This document shows positions 8,152 through 16,462 of a stretch of DNA of 64,000 nt, piece after piece. Numbering within the stretch: the stretch's first letter is position 1; every line of letters begins with the position of its first letter. The notes beneath the pieces are model-generated. The model had not been told where the DNA came from, made no database searches, and saw only the letters and a program-made list of their open reading frames with translations. Origin of the DNA: SSC3 sp963769585 (GTDB lineage Bacteria > Actinomycetota > Actinomycetes > Propionibacteriales > Nocardioidaceae); NCBI GenBank assembly GCA_963769585.1, contig CAVYMJ010000001.1:682001-746000 (forward strand), in the 5' to 3' direction. The translations under genes and the position numbers were made by a program.

Positions 8152-9309
8152 GTGAGCACGTCGACCCCTGATTTCGGCCCAGGCGTGGGTGAGGTCTTCG
8201 GACCGGCACACCGCGACGGCGGCCCGGACCTGGTCCAGCTGCTGACCCCCGAAGGTGAGCGGGTCGAGCATCCCGACTTCTCGTTCCCCCTCGACGACGA
8301 GGCCATCAAGGGCTTCTACCGCGACATGGTGCTGACCCGGCGCATCGACACCGAGGCCACCGCCCTGCAGCGCCACGGCGAGCTCGGCATCTGGGCTCAG
8401 CTCCTCGGTCAAGAGGCCGCTCAGATCGGCTCGGGCCGCGCCCTGCACAGCCAGGACTTCGTCTTCCCGACCTACCGCGAGCACGGCGTTGCCTACACCC
8501 GCGGCGTCGACCCGCTCCGGCTTCTCGGGCTCTTCCGAGGGGTCGACCAGGGTGCCTGGGACCCGTACGACAACAACTTCGGCCTCTACACGATCGTCAT
8601 CGGCGCGCAGACCTTGCACGCAGTCGGCTACGCGATGGGCATGCAGCGTGACGGCGTGGTCGGAACCGGCGACCCGGAGCGGGACGCCGCTGTGGTTGCC
8701 TACTTCGGTGACGGCGCGAGCAGCCAGGGGGACGTCAACGAGTCGTTCATCTTCGCCGCGTCGTACAACGCCCCGGTGGTCTTCTTCTGCCAGAACAACC
8801 AGTGGGCGATCTCCGAGCCGATCACCCGCCAGTCCCGGATCCCGCTCTACCAGCGGGCCCTCGGCTTCGGCTTCCCCGGCGTACGGGTCGACGGCAACGA
8901 CGTGCTCGCGACGTACGCCGTGACTCAGGCCGCTCTCACCAGGGCCCGCGAGGGTCAGGGCCCGACGTTCGTCGAGGCTTACACCTACCGGATGGGTGCG
9001 CACACCACCACCGACGACCCGACCCGCTACCGGCTCTCGGAGGATGTCGAGCACTGGAAGCTCAAGGACCCGATCGCGCGCGTGAAGGTGTACCTGCGCC
9101 GCAACGGTCTGGTGGACCAGGACTTCTTCGACGAGATCGAGGCAGAGGCCGAGAAGCTCGGTGTCCATCTCCGCGAGGGCTGCAAGGCGCTGCCGGAGCC
9201 GAGGATCCTCGACGTGTTCGACCACGTCTACACCGAGCAGACCGACGAGCTGGCGGCCCAGAAGGCCGGCTACGCCGCATACCTCGACTCCTTTGAGGGG
9301 GCCCACTGA
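8152..9309 (+). CDS. 2-oxoacid dehydrogenase E1 component, alpha subunit (PdhA/BkdA-type)
   Basis: A 385-residue thiamine-diphosphate subunit that decarboxylates pyruvate or branched-chain 2-oxoacids. YREHG (108-112) and the ThDP motif GDGASSQGD to QNNQWA (GDG 186-188, NN 215-216) are intact. The GTG at 8152 is chosen because AAGGAG lies 5 nt upstream; an earlier GTG overlaps that ribosome-binding site. The stop overlaps the E1-beta ATG by one base (TGATG). Heterodimeric E1 beside an E2 with no homodimeric AceE favours branched-chain oxoacid dehydrogenase, since actinobacteria usually use AceE for pyruvate, but the name pyruvate dehydrogenase E1 alpha is also commonly given. Confidence 0.92.
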   Translation: MSTSTPDFGPGVGEVFGPAHRDGGPDLVQLLTPEGERVEHPDFSFPLDDEAIKGFYRDMVLTRRIDTEATALQRHGELGIWAQLLGQEAAQIGSGRALHSQDFVFPTYREHGVAYTRGVDPLRLLGLFRGVDQGAWDPYDNNFGLYTIVIGAQTLHAVGYAMGMQRDGVVGTGDPERDAAVVAYFGDGASSQGDVNESFIFAASYNAPVVFFCQNNQWAISEPITRQSRIPLYQRALGFGFPGVRVDGNDVLATYAVTQAALTRAREGQGPTFVEAYTYRMGAHTTTDDPTRYRLSEDVEHWKLKDPIARVKVYLRRNGLVDQDFFDEIEAEAEKLGVHLREGCKALPEPRILDVFDHVYTEQTDELAAQKAGYAAYLDSFEGAH

Positions 9310-10286
9310 TGACCAAGGTGACGCTGGCCAAGGCGCTCAACGCCGGGCTGCGCAGGGCCATGGAGGACGACCACAAGGTGCTGGTCATGGGCGAGGACGT
9401 CGGCAAGCTCGGCGGCGTCTTCCGGATCACCGACGGGCTGCAGAAGGACTTCGGCGAGGACCGCGTCATCGACTCGCCACTGGCCGAGTCCGGCATCCTC
9501 GGCACTGCGGTCGGGATGGCGATCCGCGGCTATCGGCCGGTGTGCGAGATCCAGTTCGACGGCTTCGTCTACCCGGCGTACGACCAGATCGTCTCGCAGG
9601 TCGCCAAGTTCACCTTCCGCAGCCAGGGCAAGGTGAAGATGCCGATCGTGATCCGCATCCCGTTCGGCGGCGGTATCGGCGCGGTCGAGCACCACAGCGA
9701 GTCGCCCGAGGCGCAGTTCGCGCACACGCCGGGGCTCAAGGTCGTCGCCTGTTCGAACCCTGTCGACGGCTACTGGATGATCCAGCAGGCCATCAGGTGC
9801 GACGACCCGGTCGTCTTCCTGGAGCCGAAGAGGCAGTACCACGCGGACAAGGCCGAGCTCGACGAGTCGGCCACCCCGGACCCGCTGTTCAGCTCGCGGG
9901 TGATCCGCAACGGCTCCGACGTGACGCTGCTGGCGTACGGGCCGATGGTCAAGACCTGCCTGGCATCGGCCGAGGCGGCCGCTGGCGAGGGCAAGAGCAT
10001 CGAGGTGATCGACCTGCGCACGCTCTCCCCGCTCGACCTCGAGCCGGTCTTCGAGTCGGTCCGCAAGACCGGCCGAGCGGTGGTCGCCCATGAGGCGCAC
10101 ACCAACCTCGGGATGGGCTCTGAGGTTGCTGCCCGCATCACCGAGGAGTGCTTCTACTCCCTCGAGTCGCCGGTGCTGCGTGTCGGCGGGTTCGACACGC
10201 CCTACCCGCCGGCGCGGGTCGAAGAGGAGTGGCTCCCCGACCTCGACCGGGTCATGGACGCCGTCGACCGCACTCTGGCCTTCTGA
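9309..10286 (+). CDS. 2-oxoacid dehydrogenase E1 component, beta subunit
   Basis: A 325-residue transketolase-like partner of the preceding alpha subunit, together forming the alpha2beta2 E1. Recognisable segments are VLVMGEDVGKLGGVFRIT, DSPLAESGILGTAVGMAIRG, YDQIVSQVAKF, RIPFGGGIGAVEHHSESPEA and the C-terminal VGGFDTPYPPA. It is translationally coupled to the alpha gene by the TGATG overlap and followed by the E2 gene after 13 bp with GAAAGGG as ribosome-binding site. Confidence 0.93.
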   Translation: MTKVTLAKALNAGLRRAMEDDHKVLVMGEDVGKLGGVFRITDGLQKDFGEDRVIDSPLAESGILGTAVGMAIRGYRPVCEIQFDGFVYPAYDQIVSQVAKFTFRSQGKVKMPIVIRIPFGGGIGAVEHHSESPEAQFAHTPGLKVVACSNPVDGYWMIQQAIRCDDPVVFLEPKRQYHADKAELDESATPDPLFSSRVIRNGSDVTLLAYGPMVKTCLASAEAAAGEGKSIEVIDLRTLSPLDLEPVFESVRKTGRAVVAHEAHTNLGMGSEVAARITEECFYSLESPVLRVGGFDTPYPPARVEEEWLPDLDRVMDAVDRTLAF

Positions 10287-10299
10287 AAGGGCTTGTGAC

Positions 10300-11718
10300 A
10301 TGGCAGTGAGCGAGTACAAGCTTCCCGACGTCGGTGAGGGCCTCACCGAGGCCGAGATCGTCACCTGGAAGGTGAAGGTCGGCGACGTCATCAAGGTCAA
10401 CGACATCGTGGTCGAGATCGAGACGGCCAAGTCCCTGGTCGAGCTCCCGTCGCCGTACGCCGGCACGGTGGTGGCCATCCACGTTCCCGAGGGTGAGACC
10501 GTGCCCGTGGGCACGCCGATGATCGCGGTCTCGGACGGTGTCGAGGACGCCGCGGAGCCGGCCAGCCAGCCGCCCGGCGAGCTCGGTGAGATCGACATGT
10601 CGAACCCGGCGGCCACCGGTGGCGGCGAGAACCAGACCCTGGTCGGGTACGGGCCCAAGTCCGGCTCGGCGCTGCGACGGGCTCGTCGTGGTCCGGCGAC
10701 CGCTGCCTCCGCCGGTGGCGCAGCGACCCAGCTCCAGGTGCAGGGCGTCTTCGAGCAGCCGGGAGTGCAGACCACCACCGAGGTCGTCCCAGCCGACGAG
10801 CCGGCCGTGCCCGCAGCCTCTGTGCGGGAGAGCGCCCCTGGCCAGTCACGGGTGCTGGCCAAGCCGCCGGTGCGACACCTTGCCAAGCAGCTCGGCGTCG
10901 ACCTGCGTCAGCTGACCCCCTCCGGCGCGGGAGGCACCATCACCCGGGCCGACGTCGAGAGCTACCGGGCCGGGGACCCAGCCGACACCGCACCAGCCCG
11001 GCCCGCGCGCACCGCGACGGGCGGCGAGCGGCGTGAGCCGATCAAGGGCGTGCGCAAGATGATGGGGCAGGCGATGGTGGACTCCGCCTTCACTCTGCCG
11101 CACGTCACTGAGTGGATCACCGTCGACGTGACCCGGACGATGGAGTTCGTCGAGCGTCTCAAGGGCCACCGGGCCTTCCGGGACGTCAAGGTCTCCCCGT
11201 TGCTGGTGCTGGCTCGCGCGGCCTGTCTGGCCATCCGGCGTACGCCGGAGATCAACGCCTGGTGGGACCAGCAGGCCCAGGAGATCGTCTACAAGGACTA
11301 CGTGAACCTCGGGATCGCGGCGGCCACCCCCCGAGGGCTGGTCGTTCCGAACGTCAAGGACGCCGAGTCGCTCACCCTGGTAGAGCTGGCCGGCGCGCTC
11401 GGTGAGCTCACCGCTACCGCGCGTGAGGGCAAGACGCAGCCGGCCGAGATGGCCGGGGGCACTTTCACCATCACCAACGTGGGGGTCTTCGGAGTCGACT
11501 CGGGTACGCCGATCATCAACCCGGGCGAGTCCGCGATCGTCTGCTTCGGCGCGGTTCGCAAGCAGCCGTGGGTGGTCGACGGCCAGATCCAGGTTCGCGA
11601 CATCACCACCCTTGCCCTCTCCTTCGACCATCGCTTCATCGACGGGGCGCTGGGTTCGCAGTTCCTCGCCGACGTCGCCTCGATCATGGAGGACCCGGCC
11701 GCAGCGCTGATGTTCTGA
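10300..11718 (+). CDS. Dihydrolipoamide acyltransferase (E2) of a 2-oxoacid dehydrogenase complex
   Basis: A 472-residue E2 core enzyme that transfers the acyl group from lipoyl to CoA. It has one lipoyl domain (residues 4-78, lipoylated Lys44 in EIETAKSL), a long Ala/Pro/Gly-rich linker, an E3/E1-binding domain (about 190-230, PPVRHLAKQLGVDL with GAGGTITRADV), and a catalytic domain ending in SFDHRFIDGA with His444 and Asp448. A longer same-frame reading upstream overlaps E1-beta and is rejected. There is no E3 (lpd) gene in the cluster, so E3 must be shared from elsewhere. It is the last gene of the operon; a hairpin follows at once. Confidence 0.93.
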   Translation: MAVSEYKLPDVGEGLTEAEIVTWKVKVGDVIKVNDIVVEIETAKSLVELPSPYAGTVVAIHVPEGETVPVGTPMIAVSDGVEDAAEPASQPPGELGEIDMSNPAATGGGENQTLVGYGPKSGSALRRARRGPATAASAGGAATQLQVQGVFEQPGVQTTTEVVPADEPAVPAASVRESAPGQSRVLAKPPVRHLAKQLGVDLRQLTPSGAGGTITRADVESYRAGDPADTAPARPARTATGGERREPIKGVRKMMGQAMVDSAFTLPHVTEWITVDVTRTMEFVERLKGHRAFRDVKVSPLLVLARAACLAIRRTPEINAWWDQQAQEIVYKDYVNLGIAAATPRGLVVPNVKDAESLTLVELAGALGELTATAREGKTQPAEMAGGTFTITNVGVFGVDSGTPIINPGESAIVCFGAVRKQPWVVDGQIQVRDITTLALSFDHRFIDGALGSQFLADVASIMEDPAAALMF

Positions 11719-11742
11719 GCGGCCGCGCCACCCTCGGCCGCT
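11718..11742 (+). terminator. Hairpin at the end of the dehydrogenase operon
   Basis: AGCGGCCG / CGGCCGCT, a perfect 8-bp stem with a 9-nt loop, begins at the last base of the E2 stop codon. There is no T tract. Confidence 0.55.
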
Positions 11743-11778
11743 GGGGGCGCTGGTCCAGCACCGCGTGACCTTCTCCCG

Positions 11779-11798
11779 GACAGGTCGTTCGACCTGTC
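11779..11798. promoter_or_regulatory. Perfect 9-bp inverted repeat abutting a start codon
   Basis: Arms GACAGGTCG and CGACCTGTC are separated by TT. The right arm ends on the base before the ATG of the secreted beta-propeller gene. It could be a repressor operator or an RNA hairpin that occludes initiation. No ribosome-binding site is visible outside it. Confidence 0.55.
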
Positions 11799-13199
11799 AT
11801 GCGACCTCGACTCTCATGGACCGCAGCCGTGCTTGCCTGCGCTGCCCTCGGCGCCTCGGCAGCCCTGACCTCGGCTACCGGCACGCCGGCGGCCGCGACG
11901 CCCGTGGCCAAGCGCACCGTGATGTTCGTGGGGAACAACTGGGACGGCACTGCGACGGTCGTCGACGCCCGTACCCGGAAGAAGCTCAAGACCATCAACG
12001 TGGTGCCCGACCTCGAGGCGGAGCTGAACGAGATCTACCTCAACCCGGACCGGCTGGCGTTCTTCCTCGCGGTTCGCCACGGGATCGCGGATGGCCACGA
12101 CCAGTTCGTCGACGACATGTTCAGCACGCGCAACGGGCGGTACCTCGCGGTGTCACGCCCGAGCCTGTCCGACGTCGTGTGGATCGACCTGAAGAAGGCC
12201 TTCGCCGGTCGGTCGGACAGTATTGCCGCCGAGGCCCAGATCGACGGCTACCGCACCGACCACATGGGACTCTCGCCCGACCGGCGGCGGCTGTTGGTCT
12301 CGGACTCCACCGAACGCCAGGTCATCGAGTACTCCATGGTCAACGAGCGGCTGCGCAGCGGTCGCCGGATCACCATGGGCCAGCGCCTACGCACCTTCGC
12401 GTCAGGTGACACCCCGCACGAGAACAACTACTCCGCCGACGGCAAGCGGATCCACCACGCGTCCATCGGCCGGGTGTACACCCCGGGTGACTACGGGTAC
12501 GTCGGACCGGTCGACGCCAGCACCGTGCACGACTCGGTCAAGGCGGACCGTTGGCTGCAGGTGGTGCGGAACTCGGACTTCAAGATCCTCAAGCGCTGGG
12601 ACATGGGCAAGGAGCTGGAGGAGGCGGGCTATCCGGGCTACAGCAGCGCCGTACGACCCGTCGCGATGGGCCGCGAGGAGCGCTTCCTGTACGCCCAGGT
12701 GTCCTTCCTGCACGGCCTGGTCGAGTTCGACCTCAAGGCCAAGGACCCCACCGGTGGTGGCGACTACGCGCTGGGTGGGGTGCGCGAGCCGTCGACGGGC
12801 AAGGTCCGCCGGGTGCTTCACCTGCCGATCGCCAAGGCGGTGCGGAAGATGCCCCGCGAGCAGTACGTCCTGGACTCCGCCCACCACGGCCTGGCTATGA
12901 ACCGGCGCGGCTCCAAGCTCTGCGTGGCCGGCACGATGTCGGACTACGCCGCGATCGTGAAGCGCCGTACCTTCGCCACCAAGATCTTCCGCGGCAAGGG
13001 CCGCTTCCTGACGGACCGCCGATACTCCAAGCCCTACTGGTCGACGACCGGGCCGGGCAACACCTGCTGGGTGTCGATGAGTGGAAGCGACCTGGTCATG
13101 GTCATCGACTACGCGAGGGAGCGTGTGATCGCGGAGGTCGCCGTCGGGGACCACCCGCAGCGCGTCCGCGAGGGCGTCGTGCGCGAGTCGTTCCTGTAG
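11799..13199 (+). CDS. Secreted YVTN/YncE-like beta-propeller protein
   Basis: A 466-residue protein with an N-terminal Sec signal (MRPRLSW then a hydrophobic Ala-rich core and an AAATPVA-type cleavage region near residues 30-36). The body reads as beta-propeller blades: VMFVGNNWDGTATVVDARTRKKLKTI and, near the end, SGSDLVMVIDYARERVIAEVAVGDHPQRV, the classical blade pattern of YVTN/YncE/SdpA-like proteins. No enzymatic motif was recognised; a binding or scaffolding role outside the membrane is likely. It starts directly after a perfect inverted repeat and ends before a strong hairpin terminator, so it forms its own transcription unit. Confidence 0.78.
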   Translation: MRPRLSWTAAVLACAALGASAALTSATGTPAAATPVAKRTVMFVGNNWDGTATVVDARTRKKLKTINVVPDLEAELNEIYLNPDRLAFFLAVRHGIADGHDQFVDDMFSTRNGRYLAVSRPSLSDVVWIDLKKAFAGRSDSIAAEAQIDGYRTDHMGLSPDRRRLLVSDSTERQVIEYSMVNERLRSGRRITMGQRLRTFASGDTPHENNYSADGKRIHHASIGRVYTPGDYGYVGPVDASTVHDSVKADRWLQVVRNSDFKILKRWDMGKELEEAGYPGYSSAVRPVAMGREERFLYAQVSFLHGLVEFDLKAKDPTGGGDYALGGVREPSTGKVRRVLHLPIAKAVRKMPREQYVLDSAHHGLAMNRRGSKLCVAGTMSDYAAIVKRRTFATKIFRGKGRFLTDRRYSKPYWSTTGPGNTCWVSMSGSDLVMVIDYARERVIAEVAVGDHPQRVREGVVRESFL

Positions 13200-13267
13200 G
13201 CCAAGCCCAGGCATCCACTGGGCCGGCCGGGTGAGCGTGAGAGGACCCCGTCACCGTCGAGCCCGAT

Positions 13268-13303
13268 ACGGCGCCGCCCAAGGCAGTTGCCCTGGGGCGC
13301 CGT
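13268..13303 (+). terminator. Rho-independent-type terminator
   Basis: Outer stem ACGGCGCC / GGCGCCGT (8 bp) encloses an inner imperfect stem CCAAGGCA / TGCCCTGG and is followed by TTTG. It lies 69 bp after the beta-propeller gene. Confidence 0.75.
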
Positions 13304-13453
13304 TTGCAGCAGCGGCAGCCACGCCAAGGGAGCGCGACGGCGAAATTGGGTTCCACGGTGACGGGGGTCCTGTCTCGGAAAACGAGCGAATCGTCGGTTT
13401 GGTTACGACCCCCTGCCGACCCCCTTTCCGGGCCGTTCTACGATAGATGCAAC

Positions 13454-14107
13454 ATGCGGTACTCCACGCGCCCGCAGCCAGGCTCGGCTGCCCAGAAGGC
13501 CTACGACTTCATCAAGTGGGCCATTCTCAACTCCGTCTACTCGGGCGGCGAACTGCTCACCGAGGGCGCCCTGGCGCAGGAGGTCGGCGTAAGCCGTACG
13601 CCTGTCCGCGAGGCCCTGCTGCGCCTCGAAGTCGAGGGCCTGCTCACCCTGTACCCGAAGAAGGGTGCCGTCGTGGCGACGTACGCCGGCAAGGACGTCG
13701 ACGACGTGCTGGAGGCTCGTCGGCTGGTCGAGGCCCATACTGCGGTAGCCGCCTTCGCCCACCGCGCCGACCTGCTCCCCGTCCTGGAGGACACCCACGA
13801 GCGGATGCGCCGCAACCGGCGCGAGCACGACACCGCGGGGTTCACCTCCTCGGACCGCGACTTCCACGAAGCCATCGTCGATGCGGCCGACAACGAGGTG
13901 CTCAGCGCGGTCTACCGCCTGCTCCGGGAGCGGCAGACGCTCTTCACCTCGGTGATCATGCGTGGACGCGTGGACCGGATGGACCAGGCGCTCGGGGAGC
14001 ACGAGGTGATCATCGACGCGCTGCGGGGCGACGACGCCGACGCGTTCGAGAAGGTCGTGCTCGCCCACCTCGAATGGTCGATCGACCTCGCCCGTCAGAT
14101 GCTGTAG
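13454..14107 (+). CDS. GntR/FadR-family transcriptional regulator
   Basis: A 217-residue regulator. The winged helix (residues about 10-75) includes EVGVSRTPVREALLRLEVEGLL and the C-terminal FCD domain carries the metal/ligand pattern EARRLVE, DRDFHEAI and LGEHEVIIDAL. The start MRYSTRPQPG is chosen; a longer same-frame extension crosses the upstream terminator. A TACGAT hexamer lies 9 nt before the ATG, giving a very short or absent leader. Its 3' end overlaps the convergent carboxyltransferase by 13 bp. The target genes are not evident. Confidence 0.87.
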   Translation: MRYSTRPQPGSAAQKAYDFIKWAILNSVYSGGELLTEGALAQEVGVSRTPVREALLRLEVEGLLTLYPKKGAVVATYAGKDVDDVLEARRLVEAHTAVAAFAHRADLLPVLEDTHERMRRNRREHDTAGFTSSDRDFHEAIVDAADNEVLSAVYRLLRERQTLFTSVIMRGRVDRMDQALGEHEVIIDALRGDDADAFEKVVLAHLEWSIDLARQML

Positions 14108-15567
14108 CGAGCCCGGCGCTGCGCCAGCCGCTCGGCGGGATCCTGACGCAGGAGCGCGGCGAGCTCGTAGCGGAGCACGGCGCCGAGCCGAACGCAGAAC
14201 TCCTCCGGCTCGTCCGCGGCATCAGGGCGCTCGGCGACGATCCGGTCGACGATGCCGCTGGCACGCAGGTCGAGCGAGCGGACGCCCTGGGACCGGGCCA
14301 GTTCCGGAGCGTGGTCGGTCGTGCGATGCACGATCGCACTGGCACCCTCGGGTGGCAGCGGCGACAGCCAGCCGTGCTGCGCGGCGATCACCCGGTCCGC
14401 CGGCAGCAGCGCAAGGGCGCCCCCGCCGGTGCCCTGCCCGAGCACCAGCGAGAGGGTCGGCGCAGGCAGGGTGACGAGGTCGGCCAGGCTGCGGGCGATC
14501 TCGCCCGCAAGGCCACCTTCCTCGGCCTCGGGCGAGAGGGCTGCTCCAGGGGTGTCGACGACCGTCAGCAGAGGAAGGTTCAGCTCGGCGGCCAGCCGCA
14601 TCCCGCGGCGGGCCTCCCGCAGGGCCCCTGGGCCCAGCGGGTGCAGCTCGGTCTGGCCACGCCGGTCCTGCCCGAGGAAGACACAGGGGGAGTCCCCGAA
14701 GCGCACCAGCGCGAGCAGCAGGCCGGGGTCGGTCTCGCCCTGGCCGGTGCCGTTGAGCGGGACCACGTCGCTGGCGGCGTACTTCAGCAGCCGCCGTACG
14801 CCGGGCCGCTCCGGGCGCCGGGACCGGGTGATCGAGTCCCAGGTGTCGATGTCCTCGATCTCGTCGACGGGTGGGTTCTCGACTGTGAGCTCGTGGCGGG
14901 CCTGGAGCACGCCGAGGGCCCGGTCGAGCAGGTCGCCGACCTCCTCCGGCCTGGCGATCCCGTCGAGCAGCCCTTTGGCGAACAGGTTCTCGCTGGTCTG
15001 CACACCCTCGGGGAACGCCTTGCCGTACAGGGCCTCGTAGACCCGCGGTCCGAGGAACCCCACCAGGGCGTTCGGCTCTGCCATGGTCACGTGGCCCAGC
15101 GAACCCCAGGAAGCCATGACGCCGCCGGTGGTGGGGTGCCGGAGGTAGACCACGAACGGCAGGCCGGCCGCCTTGTGGTCGGCGATGGCTAGCGAGATGT
15201 TCACCATCTGCACGAACGCGGCCGTGCCCTCCTGCATGCGGGTCCCGCCGGAGCAGGGCGCGGCGACCACGGGCAGGCCTGCGGCGGTGGCCCGACGTAC
15301 GGCGGCGACGAGTCGCTGGGCCGAAGCCACTCCGATCGAGCCCGCGAGGAAGGAGAACTCACCGGCGACCACGACCACCCGGCGTCCATGGCGCGTGCCG
15401 GTACCGGTCACCACCGACTCGGTCTCGCCGCTCTTCTCCTCGGCGGCGGCGAGCTCGACGGCGTACTGCTCGGAGACCGGCCCTCGCACGGGTCGGGTGT
15501 CCCAGGACACCCAGGACCCTTGGTCCAGGACCAGGTGGATCAGCTCGCTGGCGGTGAGGCGTGGCAT
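14095..15567 (-). CDS. Acyl-CoA carboxylase carboxyltransferase, fused beta-alpha type
   Basis: A 490-residue protein with two crotonase-like carboxyltransferase halves in one chain. The first (about 20-240) has APCSGGTRMQEG and HPTTGGVMASWGSLG, as in AccD-type domains. The second (about 270-480) has VVDTPGAALSPEAEEGGLAGEIARSL and LGQGTGGGALALLPADRVIA, as in AccA. It would transfer carboxyl from carboxybiotin to an acyl-CoA, but no biotin carboxylase or carrier is nearby. The start is MPRLTASEL; an AACCAT hexamer lies 6 nt upstream on this strand. It is divergent from the LLM oxidoreductase across a KstR-like palindrome. Confidence 0.85.
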   Translation of the reverse strand: MPRLTASELIHLVLDQGSWVSWDTRPVRGPVSEQYAVELAAAEEKSGETESVVTGTGTRHGRRVVVVAGEFSFLAGSIGVASAQRLVAAVRRATAAGLPVVAAPCSGGTRMQEGTAAFVQMVNISLAIADHKAAGLPFVVYLRHPTTGGVMASWGSLGHVTMAEPNALVGFLGPRVYEALYGKAFPEGVQTSENLFAKGLLDGIARPEEVGDLLDRALGVLQARHELTVENPPVDEIEDIDTWDSITRSRRPERPGVRRLLKYAASDVVPLNGTGQGETDPGLLLALVRFGDSPCVFLGQDRRGQTELHPLGPGALREARRGMRLAAELNLPLLTVVDTPGAALSPEAEEGGLAGEIARSLADLVTLPAPTLSLVLGQGTGGGALALLPADRVIAAQHGWLSPLPPEGASAIVHRTTDHAPELARSQGVRSLDLRASGIVDRIVAERPDAADEPEEFCVRLGAVLRYELAALLRQDPAERLAQRRARYSI

Positions 15568-15582
15568 GCACCTATGGTTGCC

Positions 15583-15596
15583 TAGAACACGTTCTA
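15583..15596. promoter_or_regulatory. KstR-like palindrome between carboxyltransferase and LLM oxidoreductase genes
   Basis: TAGAACACGTTCTA is a 6-bp inverted repeat with a 2-bp centre. It matches TNNAACNNGTTNNA, the motif described for the TetR-family cholesterol-catabolism repressor KstR of mycobacteria, at every fixed position. It lies 16 bp from one start codon and 17 bp from the other, so one bound dimer could control both genes. Confidence 0.7.
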
Positions 15597-15613
15597 TTTT
15601 GTGCGGAGGCGAG

Positions 15614-16453
15614 ATGAAGTTCGGCATCGTCCTGTTCACCAGTGACCGAGGCCTTGCGCCCGCTACCTGCGCCAAGGCCGCCGAGGACGCGGGCTTCTAC
15701 TCCTTCTACGTGCCTGAGCACACCCACATCCCGGTACGGCGAGACGCGGCACACCCGCTCACCGGCGGCTCCGACCTCCCCGACGACCGCTACCTGCGCA
15801 CGCTGGACCCCTGGGTCTCGCTGGCGACCGCGGCAGCTATGACGAGCACGATCCGGCTCGCCACCGCGGTCGCGCTGCCTGTCGAGTCCGACCCGATCAC
15901 GCTGGCCAAGAGCATCGCGACCCTGGACTTCCTCTCCGGCGGCCGGGTCACGCTCGGCGCCGGCTTCGGCTGGAACACCGACGAGCTCACCGACCACGGG
16001 GTCGAGGGCCGCTACCGCCGGACCACCCTGCGCGAGTACGTCGAGGCGATGCGCGCGCTGTGGACCGAGGAGGTCGCGTCCTACGACGGCAGGTTCGTCA
16101 GCTTCGGGCCGTCCTGGGCGTACCCCAAGCCCGTCCAAGCGCATGTGCCGCTGCTGCTGGGTGGCGGCGGAACCGAGAAGAACTTCCGCTGGGTCGCCGA
16201 GACGGCGGACGGCTGGATCACCACGCCGTACGAGAACGACATCGACGACGAGGTGAGGCTGCTCAACAAGGTCTGGTCGGAGGCGGGTCGCGACGGGTCG
16301 CCGTACGTCGTGGCCCTGGGTGGCCGTGCCGATCCCGAGCGTGTGGCCCACCTGGAGTCCCTGGGGGTCGACGAGGTCGTCATCGGCCTGCCGGACAAGG
16401 CCGAGGACGAGGTGCTCGCCTTCATCGCGAAGATGGGTAGCCGTTTGCACTAG
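15614..16453 (+). CDS. LLM-class F420-dependent oxidoreductase
   Basis: A 279-residue luciferase-like TIM-barrel flavin/F420 oxidoreductase of the Rv2161c (TIGR03619-like) type. Visible segments are FGIVLFTSDRG at the start, FYVPEHTHIP, LATAVALPVESDPITLAKSIATLDFLSGGRVTLGAGFGW, and PLLLGGGGTEKNFRWVAETADGW. A GGAGG ribosome-binding site lies 7 nt before the ATG. It shares a 46-bp divergent promoter and a KstR-like box with the carboxyltransferase, which suggests a lipid- or steroid-related substrate. That substrate is inferred, not shown. Confidence 0.88.
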   Translation: MKFGIVLFTSDRGLAPATCAKAAEDAGFYSFYVPEHTHIPVRRDAAHPLTGGSDLPDDRYLRTLDPWVSLATAAAMTSTIRLATAVALPVESDPITLAKSIATLDFLSGGRVTLGAGFGWNTDELTDHGVEGRYRRTTLREYVEAMRALWTEEVASYDGRFVSFGPSWAYPKPVQAHVPLLLGGGGTEKNFRWVAETADGWITTPYENDIDDEVRLLNKVWSEAGRDGSPYVVALGGRADPERVAHLESLGVDEVVIGLPDKAEDEVLAFIAKMGSRLH

Positions 16454-16462
16454 CCTCGGAGG

